The notes beneath the pieces are model-generated. The model had not been told where the DNA came from. It saw nothing but the letters and a program-made list of their open reading frames with translations, and did not search any database. 64,000 nt of DNA from Mesorhizobium sp. (lineage in GTDB: Bacteria; Pseudomonadota; Alphaproteobacteria; Rhizobiales; Rhizobiaceae): the NCBI GenBank assembly GCA_004020545.1, contig SAQE01000031.1, forward strand, positions 1 through 64,000, in the 5' to 3' direction. Positions 43,435 through 51,514 of this stretch are shown one piece after another (within the stretch, counting starts at the first letter, position 1; each line of letters opens with the position of its first letter). The position numbers and the translations under genes are program-made.

Positions 43435-43460
43435 AGCGCGTTCGTGAAATGGCGTCGGGC

Positions 43461-43883
43461 TCAGGTCGCCTCGGCGCCGATGCCGAAGCTTCTCCCGTCC
43501 GCCGACCAGGCGCCGGCGCCGGCCATGGCGAGCGCCAGGAACCCACCGGCAATCGCAATGTCCTTCATCAGCATCTGCTGGTGCAGGAAGGCTAAAGTCG
43601 CATCATCGCCGCCTTGTCCGTAATGGCCGATGAAGCCGGCGACAATACAAAAGGCGGCAAGCAGCAGCGCCACGATCCGCGTCTGGAGGCCGATGAGGAT
43701 CAGCAATCCGGCGATCAGCTCGAATAGGCCGGTGCCCCAGGCGGCTAAGGTCGGCAGCGGCAGGCCGAGACCGGCGAAATAGCTGGTCGTGCCGGCGATG
43801 TTGATGAGTGCCTGGAAACCCGAGGGCACAAACAGCGCGGCAAGCAGGAGCCGCGAGATAAGAAGCAGTGCGTTGCGAAACAT
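43461..43883 (-). CDS. DoxX-family membrane protein 1
   Basis: 140 aa, four membrane spans: ISRLLLAALFVPSGFQALIN, GTGLFELIAGLLILIGLQTR, VALLLAAFCIVAGFIGHYG and IAIAGGFLALAMAGAGAWS. DoxX proteins are membrane components linked to quinol oxidation, thiosulfate or peroxide stress, but this member has no direct evidence of substrate. ATG 43883 follows gggagg. The neighbouring gene (44018-44440) is a paralogue of exactly the same length. Convergent with ppx, 26 bases apart. Confidence 0.88.
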   Translation of the reverse strand: MFRNALLLISRLLLAALFVPSGFQALINIAGTTSYFAGLGLPLPTLAAWGTGLFELIAGLLILIGLQTRIVALLLAAFCIVAGFIGHYGQGGDDATLAFLHQQMLMKDIAIAGGFLALAMAGAGAWSADGRSFGIGAEAT

Positions 43884-43955
43884 TCCAGCCTCCCTTTCCG
43901 GCGTTCCCATCGGGATCGTGCCGGCCGCCGTGCAGTTTACGCCTGCAACCGGGAA

Positions 43956-43990
43956 ACGAAAAAGCGGCGCGGAAAATTCCGCGCCGCTTC
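43956..43990 (-). terminator. Rho-independent terminator, minus strand
   Basis: A 13-bp stem (43962-43974 with 43977-43989) followed on the minus strand by a run of T (aaaaa at 43959-43963 on the plus strand). It ends the DoxX gene at 44018-44440 and separates it from the DoxX paralogue. Confidence 0.88.
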
Positions 43991-44017
43991 CAGTTCAGGC
44001 TTGGGAGGAGTGAAGGA

Positions 44018-44440
44018 TCAGCCGCGCTTGGCGTCGATCGAATAGGCGCCGGCGCCGGAGGAGGCGAGCAGGATGAAGCCGCCGGTGATGGCGAGGTTCT
44101 TGAGGAACTGGATCATCTGCATCTGGTCGGCCCAGCCGGTATGAGCGACCAGCCCGGTGGCGATCGTGAAGGTGGCGAGCACCCAGGCGGCGATCCGCGT
44201 CTGGAAGCCAACGAGAATGGCAAGGCCGCCGACAAGCTCGATGAGGCCGACGACGACGGCGGTAACGGTCGGCACCGGCAGGCCGAGGGCGCCGAAATAG
44301 CCGGCGGTGCCGGAAATGGCGGTGAGCTTGCCGAAGCCGGAAAGCAGGAAGATGACGGCAAGCAGGGCGCGGCCGAGCAGGATGGTGGTGGAATTGTTGG
44401 ACGCGGTGCCGGCGGTAGCGGCGGAAGTGTTGATGGACAT
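44018..44440 (-). CDS. DoxX-family membrane protein 2
   Basis: 140 aa, four membrane spans. After a Ser/Thr/Ala-rich start (MSINTSAATAGTASNNSTTI), the segments LLGRALLAVIFLLSGFGKLT, VVVGLIELVGGLAILVGFQT, WVLATFTIATGLVAHTGWAD and LAITGGFILLASSGAGAYSI follow. It has the DoxX pattern of the adjacent paralogue, which differs mainly in the N-terminus and the third loop. ATG 44440 follows ggaga. A strong terminator separates the two genes, so each has its own promoter. Confidence 0.88.
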   Translation of the reverse strand: MSINTSAATAGTASNNSTTILLGRALLAVIFLLSGFGKLTAISGTAGYFGALGLPVPTVTAVVVGLIELVGGLAILVGFQTRIAAWVLATFTIATGLVAHTGWADQMQMIQFLKNLAITGGFILLASSGAGAYSIDAKRG

Positions 44441-44789
44441 GGCGGGTCTCCGAGCGGGGTTGAATGCCCAGTCAGATAGACGACGAAGACTGTTCACCAA
44501 AGCCGCTTATCCGGCGACACATTGTTCACAGGTTCAATATTTCTGCGATCAGGTGGTCAGCGCGAATTCGTATCGCGAGAATCGGCTGCGGGAGCAAATT
44601 CTCCCGCCGCGAAATGTTGTCCGTTGTTGGCATTGGCAGGTCGCATGCCTTGGAGATTGGCCGAAACGCCCCTCACTTCGTCACCCTCGGGTCTGCGCTG
44701 CGTCGCTTCGCTCCTGCTTCGCCCTGGGATGACGACGTCGCGGAGGCTTGAGCCAATAGCGAACGTCTGGGATTTGCCGCGTTGAGCAA
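44441..44789. other. Intergenic region with a dispersed-repeat-like segment
   Basis: About 350 bases between the DoxX gene and fumC. Bases 44666-44735 (cctcacttcgtcaccctcgg... to ...cgccctgggatgacg) resemble a dispersed repeat common in rhizobial genomes and consist of several short mirrored words (cgtcac/gtgacg type). No gene is credible here. Terminator for fumC (minus strand) was not identified. Confidence 0.45.
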
Positions 44790-46187
44790 TCAACCCGGAT
44801 GCGTCATGTCCTCCGGTCGCACCAGCCGGTCGTAATCGGCTTCGCTGACCAGTCCGGTGGCCAGAGCTTCTTCGCGCAGCGTGGTGCCGTTCTTGTGCGC
44901 GGTCTTGGCGATCTTGGCGGCGTTGTCGTAGCCGATGGTGGGTGCCAGCGCCGTCACCAGCATCAGCGAGCGCTCGAGCGCCGCCTTGATGTTGTCCTCG
45001 CGCGCCTCGATGCCGACCACGCAATTGTCGGTGAAGGAGACCGAGGCGTCGGCCAGCAACTGCACCGACTGCAGGAAATTATAGGCCATCAGCGGATTGT
45101 AGACATTGAGCTCGAAATGGCCTTGGCTGCCGGCGAAGGTGAGCGCGGCGTTGTTGCCGAACACCTGCACGCAGACCTGCGTCATCGCCTCGCACTGTGT
45201 CGGGTTGACCTTGCCCGGCATGATCGAAGAGCCCGGCTCGTTTTCCGGCAGCGAGAGCTCGCCGAGGCCCGAGCGCGGGCCGGAGCCGAGAAAGCGGATG
45301 TCGTTGGCGATCTTGAACAGCGCCGCCGCGGCCGCGTTGATCGCGCCATGCGAGAACACCATGGAATCATGCGCAGCCAGCGCCTCGAACTTGTTCGGCG
45401 CCGTTACGAAGGAAATGCCGGTGATCGAAGCGATGCGGTCCGCAACCTTCTCCGCGAAGCCGACCGGCGCATTGAGGCCGGTGCCGACCGCGGTGCCGCC
45501 CTGCGCCAGCTCCTGCAGGCCGGGCAGCGTCATCTCGATGCGTTTGATCGACGCGGCGACCTGCGCGGCATAGCCGGAGAATTCCTGGCCAAGGGTGAGG
45601 GGAGTAGCGTCCTGCGTGTGCGTGCGGCCGATCTTGATGATGTGGTTGAAGGCGCGGGCTTTGGCCCCCAGCGCCTTGTGCAGATGGTGCAGCGCGGGGA
45701 TCAGGTCGTGCACGATCCGCTCGGCGCAGGCGATGTGCATGGCCGTCGGATAGGTGTCGTTCGATGACTGGCTCATATTGACGTGGTCGTTGGGGTGCAC
45801 CGGCTTCTTCGAGCCCATCACGCCGCCGAGCATTTCGATCGCCCGGTTGGAGATCACCTCATTGGCGTTCATGTTGGACTGCGTGCCGGAACCCGTCTGC
45901 CAGACGACAAGCGGGAAGTGGTCGTTGAGCTTGCCGTCGATGACTTCCTGCGCCGCCTCGACGATCGCCTTGCCGACGGCTGGGTCCAGCCGCTTCATCT
46001 CCATGTTGACCTCGGCCGCGGCGCGCTTGATGACGCCGAGCGCACGCACGATCGAGGCCGGCTGCTTTTCCCAGCCTATTCTGAAATTGCCAAGTGAACG
46101 CTGCGCCTGCGCGCCCCAGTAGCGGTCGGCCGCGACCTCGATGGGACCGAATGTATCGGTTTCGGTTCTGGTCTTTTCAGCGCTCAC
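44790..46187 (-). CDS. fumC: Class II fumarate hydratase
   Basis: 465 aa, usual length. Fumarase/aspartase signature [20 protein letters not shown] near 318; also [20 protein letters not shown] near 98-117 and [20 protein letters not shown] near 186-205, which form the active site. It interconverts fumarate and malate in the TCA cycle. GTG 46187 is chosen for the ggagatttctc before it; the longer frame to 46271 lacks this. The IS-free flank contains a large palindromic element upstream. Confidence 0.95.
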   Translation of the reverse strand: MSAEKTRTETDTFGPIEVAADRYWGAQAQRSLGNFRIGWEKQPASIVRALGVIKRAAAEVNMEMKRLDPAVGKAIVEAAQEVIDGKLNDHFPLVVWQTGSGTQSNMNANEVISNRAIEMLGGVMGSKKPVHPNDHVNMSQSSNDTYPTAMHIACAERIVHDLIPALHHLHKALGAKARAFNHIIKIGRTHTQDATPLTLGQEFSGYAAQVAASIKRIEMTLPGLQELAQGGTAVGTGLNAPVGFAEKVADRIASITGISFVTAPNKFEALAAHDSMVFSHGAINAAAAALFKIANDIRFLGSGPRSGLGELSLPENEPGSSIMPGKVNPTQCEAMTQVCVQVFGNNAALTFAGSQGHFELNVYNPLMAYNFLQSVQLLADASVSFTDNCVVGIEAREDNIKAALERSLMLVTALAPTIGYDNAAKIAKTAHKNGTTLREEALATGLVSEADYDRLVRPEDMTHPG

Positions 46188-46299
46188 GAGAAATCTCCTG
46201 TCGATTTGCGCAAGGGCGTATCGCGTTGCACAAATGGCATCAAGCGGAGATTGCGGGCGGGCGTGATGCAAATCGGTTGAAGGGTGGCGCCGGTAGTGT

Positions 46300-46444
46300 C
46301 CCGCTTGAGGGGGGAGATGGCCGCGAAGCGGTCAGAGGGGGTCGCCCGAACTGCTGCGACGTACTTTCGAGGCAAGAATGGACGTCGGCACTCCAGGCGA
46401 GACGACCCCCTCTGGCCTGCCGGCCATCTCCCCTTGAGGGGGAG
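46300..46444. repeat. Large palindromic element
   Basis: Left arm 46300-46346 (cccgcttgaggggggagatgg...) and right arm 46397-46444 (...ccatctccccttgaggggga) mirror each other. They share ccccctctggcctgccggcc with the element at 29421. Inner hairpins vary while pairing is kept. The right arm ends six bases from the cupin gene stop codon, so it may terminate that gene. Confidence 0.88.
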
Positions 46445-46449
46445 ACTTC

Positions 46450-46929
46450 TCACCCCATCGGCGGTCCGACAATATCGATGCCGTTCTCGGCGCAAATCCT
46501 TGTCAGCGCCGCGATCATCTCCGGCGTCGGCTCCGCCCGCGGCGGCAGGTTAGGCCGTTCGGCGGGGCGGCTCGCCCGGCGGACCATCGTCTCGAAATCC
46601 GAACCGCGCGTGACGGTGAGCGTATGCGCCCCTTCCGGGGATTCCACCCTGAATGTGTGCGGCAGGCCTTTCTGCGCGATGACCGTCTCGCCGGCGCCGA
46701 CGACCCGCTCCTGTCCGTCGATCTGAAAACGCATCTGTCCCTCGAGGATATGAAACACCTCGTCCTCGTTCCGGTGCACATGCAGCGGCGGGGAATCGCC
46801 ATGGGGCAGGCGATGCTCGATAACGCAGATGCCATCTTCGCCGTCGGCCGACGAGACCTGGATCGCAATCAGGGTGTTGTTGAACCAGAGGAGTTCCTTG
46901 CCTGCGATGGTCCTGTTGATCATTGTCAT
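46450..46929 (-). CDS. Cupin-domain protein
   Basis: 159 aa. One cupin_2 beta barrel: PHGDSPPLHVHRNEDEVFHI near 45-64 provides His-His-Glu, and QKGLPHTFRVES near 90-101 the last His, the standard metal site. The C-terminal 45 residues are Pro/Arg/Glu-rich (RPAERPNLPPRAEPTPEMIA). It starts MTMINRTIAGKELLWFNNTL. Such proteins act as enzymes (quercetinase-like, germin-like) or sensors; the substrate is unknown. It is divergent from a LysR gene 102 bases away, its likely regulator. Confidence 0.88.
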   Translation of the reverse strand: MTMINRTIAGKELLWFNNTLIAIQVSSADGEDGICVIEHRLPHGDSPPLHVHRNEDEVFHILEGQMRFQIDGQERVVGAGETVIAQKGLPHTFRVESPEGAHTLTVTRGSDFETMVRRASRPAERPNLPPRAEPTPEMIAALTRICAENGIDIVGPPMG

Positions 46930-47031
46930 GATTGCTCTCTTGCTGGTGCCGGCGAAGCGGCTTCGACAGCGACCTAACCAGCGACGGGCACGCGATGGAA
47001 ATCGAATGATCGTATGGGGCGGATTGATGCG

Positions 47032-47979
47032 ATGAATTTGAACGCGCTCGACCTCAATCTGGTGCGGGTGCTGGACGCGCTTTTGCGCGAGAAAAGCGTG
47101 ACGCGCGCAGGCGAGCAGATCGGCCTCAGCCAGCCGGCGGTGAGCGCCGCGCTCAACCGCCTGCGCCACTTGCTCAACGACCAGCTCTTCGTGCGGCGCG
47201 GCAACAACATGGTGCCGACGCCACGCGCCGAAGGCCTGGCGGAACCGGTGCGCGCGGCGCTGCGCGAGATCGAGCGCGCCTTCCAGCCGGTGAAGGATTT
47301 CGATCCAGCGAGACTGGAGCGGACCTTCACCTTCATGGGCGCGGATTTCTTCTCCATGCTCTTGATGCCGCCCTTCGCAGCGCGCATCGCGGCGGTCGCG
47401 CCGCGCGTGTCGTTCCGCTTTCTCGACAGCGCCAGTGGCGATGTCTCGAAGCTGCTGCAGGAGGATCAGGTCGACGTGGCGCTAGAGCGCCCGCTGGACG
47501 TCGCCGAATGGGTCTCCAGCGTGCCGCTGTTCGGATCGCCCTTTGCCATCATCGCGGCGAAAGACAATCCCGCGCTGCGCCATGCGGGGATCGCCGAGGG
47601 GGAAGAGGTGCCGCTCGACCTCTTCTGCGAGCTGCCGCACGCGCTGCGTTCCATCGATGGCTCGATGTCGGGCTTCACTGACGACGCGCTGGGCAGGATG
47701 GGCCGCAAGCGCCGGGTCACGCTCGCCTTGCCGCATTTCCAGGCCGTTGCGCTGGCCGTGGCGAGCGGATCCTATCTGGCCGCCGTTCCAAGACAGTTCG
47801 CGGCGGTGGCAGCAAAATCCTTGCCGCTCGGCATCTATCGGGCGCCGATTTCAATCCCTTCGCCGGCGGTGAGGATGTACTGGCACGCCCGCCGCGACGA
47901 TGAGGCGCCGCATCGCTGGATCCGCGAGCAGATCCTCGACGAAGTCGGGAAGCTCGGATTCAAGGAATGGGATGGCTGA
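47032..47979 (+). CDS. LysR-family transcriptional regulator
   Basis: 315 aa. N-terminal winged HTH (LNLVRVLDALLREKSVTRAG, EQIGLSQPAVSAALNRLRHL) and a LysR substrate-binding domain (about 95-300: DVALERPLDVAEWVSSVPLF, LALPHFQAVALAVASGSYLA). MNLNALDLNLVRVLDALL from ATG 47032 is the usual start; ATG 47014 is in frame. NodD-like in arrangement of the HTH, but the nearby target is the divergent cupin gene and no nod box was recognised. Confidence 0.92.
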   Translation: MNLNALDLNLVRVLDALLREKSVTRAGEQIGLSQPAVSAALNRLRHLLNDQLFVRRGNNMVPTPRAEGLAEPVRAALREIERAFQPVKDFDPARLERTFTFMGADFFSMLLMPPFAARIAAVAPRVSFRFLDSASGDVSKLLQEDQVDVALERPLDVAEWVSSVPLFGSPFAIIAAKDNPALRHAGIAEGEEVPLDLFCELPHALRSIDGSMSGFTDDALGRMGRKRRVTLALPHFQAVALAVASGSYLAAVPRQFAAVAAKSLPLGIYRAPISIPSPAVRMYWHARRDDEAPHRWIREQILDEVGKLGFKEWDG

Positions 47980-47994
47980 TCTATAGGACCAGTT

Positions 47995-48645
47995 TCATCG
48001 GGCCGAGGCCACGCCTACGGGCGCGGCCTGGCGCAGGGCGAGCCGCGCAGCGACATAGTCTTTCACTTGGCGCACCGCCTGCTCGCGCGTGACGCTGCCG
48101 GGCTGCAGGCCGAGCCTCAGCCACAGCCCGTCGATCAGCGCCGTGACGCCGAGCACGATCTCATCCGCTAGGTCCGGCGATGCAAGGTCGCGCAGGCCGG
48201 ACAACAGGTTCGAGCGCATGCGCGCGTGGATGACCTTCTGGATGCGCGCCAGCTTCTCGTCGCGCGGCACCTCGGAGCAGAGCGACAGCCAGGCGTGGCA
48301 GAGCGGCGGCAGGAACAGATGCTCCTCGAAATTGCCCTCGATCACGGCGTGCAGTCGTTCCATTGGCGTCCGTGCTCGCCGAAGCCTGGCGACCACCGCA
48401 TTGCGGAGCACGGCATTCGCCTCGCGCATGGCATGCTCGAACAGTTCCTGCTTGTTGCGGAAATAGTGCAGCACGATGCCCTTCGAGGCGCCGGCCTGGG
48501 CCGCAACCTTTTCCAGCGTCGCGCCGGCAATGCCCTCGCGCTCCAGCACCGCGAAGGCTGCCTGCCGCAATTCCTTGCGGCGTATGTCGCTGAGACGTGT
48601 GAGTTTCACCGGACCGATCCATGCATCGCGAATCCACGTTGACAT
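47995..48645 (-). CDS. BetI-like TetR-family regulator
   Basis: 216 aa. The HTH block is IRRKELRQAAFAVLEREGIA, GATLEKVAAQAGASKGIVLH and YFRNKQELFEHAMREANAVL, which follow BetI, the choline-responsive repressor of betaine synthesis genes. The C-terminal domain is about 100-210. It is divergent from the ChoX gene, with a perfect palindrome at 48689-48702 in the 85-base gap. ATG 48645 gives a short N-terminal extension (MSTWIRDAWIGPVK) before the usual BetI start; GTG inside is possible. Likely responds to choline. Confidence 0.88.
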   Translation of the reverse strand: MSTWIRDAWIGPVKLTRLSDIRRKELRQAAFAVLEREGIAGATLEKVAAQAGASKGIVLHYFRNKQELFEHAMREANAVLRNAVVARLRRARTPMERLHAVIEGNFEEHLFLPPLCHAWLSLCSEVPRDEKLARIQKVIHARMRSNLLSGLRDLASPDLADEIVLGVTALIDGLWLRLGLQPGSVTREQAVRQVKDYVAARLALRQAAPVGVASAR

Positions 48646-48665
48646 TTTCGCCCGCTCAGATCAAT

Positions 48666-48702
48666 GATTGACCAACGGGACAATAATATGACCAATTGGT
48701 CA
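48666..48702. promoter_or_regulatory. Operator between the BetI-like regulator and the choline-binding protein
   Basis: Perfect 14-bp palindrome tgaccaattggtca (48689-48702), with a further attgaccaa (48667-48675) upstream and ggtc at 48709 downstream, giving repeated half-sites ttggtca/tgaccaa. Best read as the binding site of the adjacent TetR/BetI-like repressor. Confidence 0.6.
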
Positions 48703-48730
48703 ACGAATGGTCGACATGAGGAGAACCGAA

Positions 48731-49669
48731 ATGTTGCGTATGCTTGCGAATGGCGTCTGTGTCGCGGCCCTGATGCTGGCTTCCCAGGCCGCCAGGGCCG
48801 CCGAAGCCGAGGACTGCAAAGTGGTCCGCATGGCGGAGCCCGGCTGGAACGATCTCGCCTTCACCACGGGCGTAGCCAAGGTTCTGCTCCAGGCGCTCGG
48901 CTACGAGCCGCAGAGCGAGGTGCTCGGTATCAACGTCATCTACGAGGGCATGAAGAACAAAGACCTCGATCTGTTCCTCGGCTACTGGGACCCGGCGATG
49001 GTCACTTATTACGAGCCTTACAAGAAGGACGGCTCGATCGAGAATGTGCGCGTCAATCTGGTCGGCGCCAAATATACCTTCGCCGTGCCGACCTATGTCT
49101 GGGAAGCCGGCGTCAAGGACCTCTCCGACCTGCACAAGTTCGCCGACAAGTTCGGGAAGAAGATGTACGGCATTGAGCCCGGCTCCAACCAACTGATGAT
49201 GGATGCCATCGCCGATCCTCAGTTCCATCTCGACGGCTGGCAGGTGGTCGAGTCGAGCGAAGCCGGCATGCTCTCGGAAGTCGGCTACGAGATCAAGGAG
49301 AAGCAGTTCATCGTCTTCCAGGGCTGGGCGCCTCATCCGATGAACACGATGTACGATTTCAAGTACCTGACCGGTGGCGATAAGTTCTTCGGCCCGAATT
49401 TCGGCGCCGCGACGGTGACGACACAGGTGCGCAAGGGCTATCTGCAGCAATGCCCGAATGTCGCGCAGCTCCTGAAGAACCTTGCCTTCGACATCGATAT
49501 GGAAAATGTCGGCATGGGCTACCTCATCAATGACGGCATGAAGCCGGAGGAGGGAGCGCTGAAGTCGATTACCTTGCACAAGGATCGCCTCGATGGGTGG
49601 CTGGCCGGCGTCACTACCTTCGACGGCAAACCCAGCCATGCCGCGGTCAAGCAGAAGCTCGGACTGTGA
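48731..49669 (+). CDS. choX: Choline/glycine-betaine substrate-binding protein (ChoX/OpuAC family)
   Basis: 312 aa. Signal peptide to about residue 23 (ASQAARA). The Trp/Tyr cage of the choline-binding family is visible: W39 and D41 in AEPGWNDLAF, W86 in LDLFLGYWDPAM, Y115 in GAKYTFAVP and W199 in FQGWAPHPMN. It should bind choline or betaine in the periplasm. ATG 48731 is chosen for gaggag seven bases upstream; two earlier ATGs (48707, 48716) lie on that signal. No choW/choV permease or ATPase genes follow, only a hydrolase gene that overlaps by 4 bases, so it is an orphan binding protein here. Confidence 0.92.
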   Translation: MLRMLANGVCVAALMLASQAARAAEAEDCKVVRMAEPGWNDLAFTTGVAKVLLQALGYEPQSEVLGINVIYEGMKNKDLDLFLGYWDPAMVTYYEPYKKDGSIENVRVNLVGAKYTFAVPTYVWEAGVKDLSDLHKFADKFGKKMYGIEPGSNQLMMDAIADPQFHLDGWQVVESSEAGMLSEVGYEIKEKQFIVFQGWAPHPMNTMYDFKYLTGGDKFFGPNFGAATVTTQVRKGYLQQCPNVAQLLKNLAFDIDMENVGMGYLINDGMKPEEGALKSITLHKDRLDGWLAGVTTFDGKPSHAAVKQKLGL

Positions 49670-50508
49670 GACCGGCGGCATTGGACCTGCCGGAGCACGA
49701 GACCGAGCAGGACGCCCGGCCTAGCCGCAAGCAGTTCGTCGATATCGGCGGCCTCGACCTTGCCTATGTCGAGATCGCCGGTTCGGAGCCGCCGCTCGTG
49801 CTTGTGCACGGCTTCACCGACACCAGCCGCAGCTTTTCGCTGCTGGTGCCGTATCTCGCCGGCCGCCGCCTGATCATGCCGGACCTGCGCGGCCACGGCG
49901 CTTCTCAGGCGGGCGAGGACTGCGCCGTCGCCGATTTCGCCGAAGATATAGCCGGACTGATCCGGCGCCTGCGGCTCGACCGGCCGGTTCTGGTCGGCCA
50001 TTCGCTGGGAGCCATGGTGTCGATCGCGCTGGCAGCGCGGCACCCGGAACTGATCGGCGGGCTGGTGGTCGTGGCCGGCACTTTGAAGACCGGTTTCGCG
50101 CCGGACCATCCCCTCGTCGCCGGTGTCGCGGCGCTGCGCGATCCGATCGCCCCGGCCGATCCGTTCTATGACTGGTGGCATGCCTGCGGGCCCGGCGTGC
50201 CGCGGGCCTTCCTTGCAGCCATGGCTCAGGACGCCTCGGCGATGCCAGCGGCGCGATGGCGCGCTATTCTCGAAGAAATCCGCCGTACGGATCTGACCGC
50301 TGCAGCGCGGGCCGTGCGGGTCCGGACGTTGATCATAGCGGGTGCCTGTGATCCGCTTTTTGGTGAGGCGCACCAGCAAGCTTTAGCTCAAGCGCTAGCC
50401 GGCTCACGCCTCGTGTGGGCGGAGCATTGCGGTCACAACCCGCACTGGGAGGATCCGGCTTTTGTCGCCGAGGCAATCGTGGAAATGATGCCCCGCCTTG
50501 GCGAGTGA
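49666..50508 (+). CDS. Alpha/beta hydrolase
   Basis: 280 aa. Core fold: oxyanion VLVHGFTDTSRSFSLLVPYL near 41-60, nucleophile elbow VLVGHSLGAMVSIALAARHP near 106-125 (Ser in GHSLG), acid in AGACDPLFG and catalytic His in EHCGHNPHWEDP. GTG 49666 overlaps the choX stop (GTGA). A hydrolase co-translated with a choline-binding protein might release choline or betaine from an ester or amide taken up or made nearby; this is inference from position only. No signal peptide, so cytoplasmic. Confidence 0.88.
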   Translation: MRPAALDLPEHETEQDARPSRKQFVDIGGLDLAYVEIAGSEPPLVLVHGFTDTSRSFSLLVPYLAGRRLIMPDLRGHGASQAGEDCAVADFAEDIAGLIRRLRLDRPVLVGHSLGAMVSIALAARHPELIGGLVVVAGTLKTGFAPDHPLVAGVAALRDPIAPADPFYDWWHACGPGVPRAFLAAMAQDASAMPAARWRAILEEIRRTDLTAAARAVRVRTLIIAGACDPLFGEAHQQALAQALAGSRLVWAEHCGHNPHWEDPAFVAEAIVEMMPRLGE

Positions 50509-51276
50509 TCATCGCAGCAGTGATCGGGCCGTGGGCGTCAGGCGCAGCGTCTCGACCGGCTTCGTGGCACCGACCTGCGCAGCCTCGCGGAACGCCCGCG
50601 ATCCCGGCGAAGCGGCGAGGGCGGCTTGGCATCGGTCGAGCGCCTCTTTGCTGTCGAAACCAGTGACAGCGATGAAAACATTTTCGCCAGCTCGCACCGG
50701 CAGGCGCGGGAACGTGTTTTCGGCGTGCTCGCTGACGAAGGCGCCGAGCAGGCGTGCGCCGTTTGCCGCAAGCTGCGGAATCGCTTCCGTCCGGAAACGC
50801 TCGGCGAAGGCAGCTTCCATACCCGGGCGCAAATGATGAATCGAAATCTCAATAATGCTGTCTAAGCGGCTTTCCGGATTTGCTTTTCCGGCTTCGGCGA
50901 TGGCGGACCTCTGCAATCCCGACAGGTCGAAGCCGGCATCCCGCCATGCCGGCTTCAGAAGCAGCACATCGTCGGAATCGATCATCGTCGCATTGGCGGC
51001 GTCGCGATGCTCGGTCCAGACCGGTCCGCCATAGAAGGCGCCCAGCGCGCCCTTCCTTGCCCCCATGTCCTCGAACCCGCGCATCCAGACGAACATGTCG
51101 GGGTGGTCGAGGTCGCGGAACTGGCCGATGATCGTCATGCCGCACGCTTCCTGGCTCTCGATGAACTCCCGGTCGAACAGCGCGATCAGCGTTTCGCGCT
51201 GGCCGGGCTTCAGCGTGTATTGGCGAAGCTCGACGATGGGTGAGGCAAGGCGGGAGGCACTTCGAACGATGTTCAT
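50509..51276 (-). CDS. NIPSNAP-family protein, two domains
   Basis: 255 aa with two related ferredoxin-like NIPSNAP domains: ELRQYTLKPGQRETLIALFD near 20-39, GQFRDLDHPDMFVWMRGFED and the second DSIIEISIHHLRPGMEAAFA with VFIAVTGFDSKEALDRCQA. Function unknown; NIPSNAP proteins are small and enzyme-like in shape. ATG 51276 follows ggag. It lies divergent from a TetR gene with an operator between, so it is probably repressor-controlled. A palindromic element lies upstream. Confidence 0.88.
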   Translation of the reverse strand: MNIVRSASRLASPIVELRQYTLKPGQRETLIALFDREFIESQEACGMTIIGQFRDLDHPDMFVWMRGFEDMGARKGALGAFYGGPVWTEHRDAANATMIDSDDVLLLKPAWRDAGFDLSGLQRSAIAEAGKANPESRLDSIIEISIHHLRPGMEAAFAERFRTEAIPQLAANGARLLGAFVSEHAENTFPRLPVRAGENVFIAVTGFDSKEALDRCQAALAASPGSRAFREAAQVGATKPVETLRLTPTARSLLR

Positions 51277-51303
51277 CGTCGACTCCAAAAACAGGGTGAT
51301 CAT

Positions 51304-51336
51304 CCTGTTTATAAAACAGACCGGTTGTCCTGTTTT
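51304..51336. promoter_or_regulatory. TetR operator region (two overlapping palindromes)
   Basis: aaaacagaccggttgtcctg... (51313-51336) is a 24-bp palindrome with 7-base outer arms aaaacag/ctgtttt, and ctgtttataaaacag (51305-51319) overlaps it. It lies before the NIPSNAP gene on one side and before the TetR gene on the other. Confidence 0.55.
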
Positions 51337-51358
51337 GTCAATCTGATATCTTTCCTTT

Positions 51359-51506
51359 TCCTTCTCCTCTTGTGGGAGAAGGTAGATTGGCGCGCAGCGC
51401 CAAGACGGATGAGGGTGCTGGACGGATCGCCGTCCTTGCCAAGCTGGAGCACCCCTCATCCGCCTTCACTTCGTTCAGGCACCTTCTCCCACAGGGGGAG
51501 AAGGGG
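51359..51506. repeat. Large palindromic element whose end serves as an RBS
   Basis: Left arm 51359-51419 (ccttctcctcttgtgggaga...) and right arm 51447-51505 (...cccacagggggagaagggga) mirror each other. The right arm ends in gggggagaaggggag, which lies six bases before the TetR ATG at 51515, so the element provides the Shine-Dalgarno sequence. Inner stems differ between the arms but stay paired. Confidence 0.88.
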
Positions 51507-51514
51507 AGATGGCG

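Noticed and set aside
46930-47031. Nod box or NodD-type site before the LysR gene
   Set aside because: The gap of 102 bases has no recognisable nod-box motif; LysR family alone does not imply NodD.
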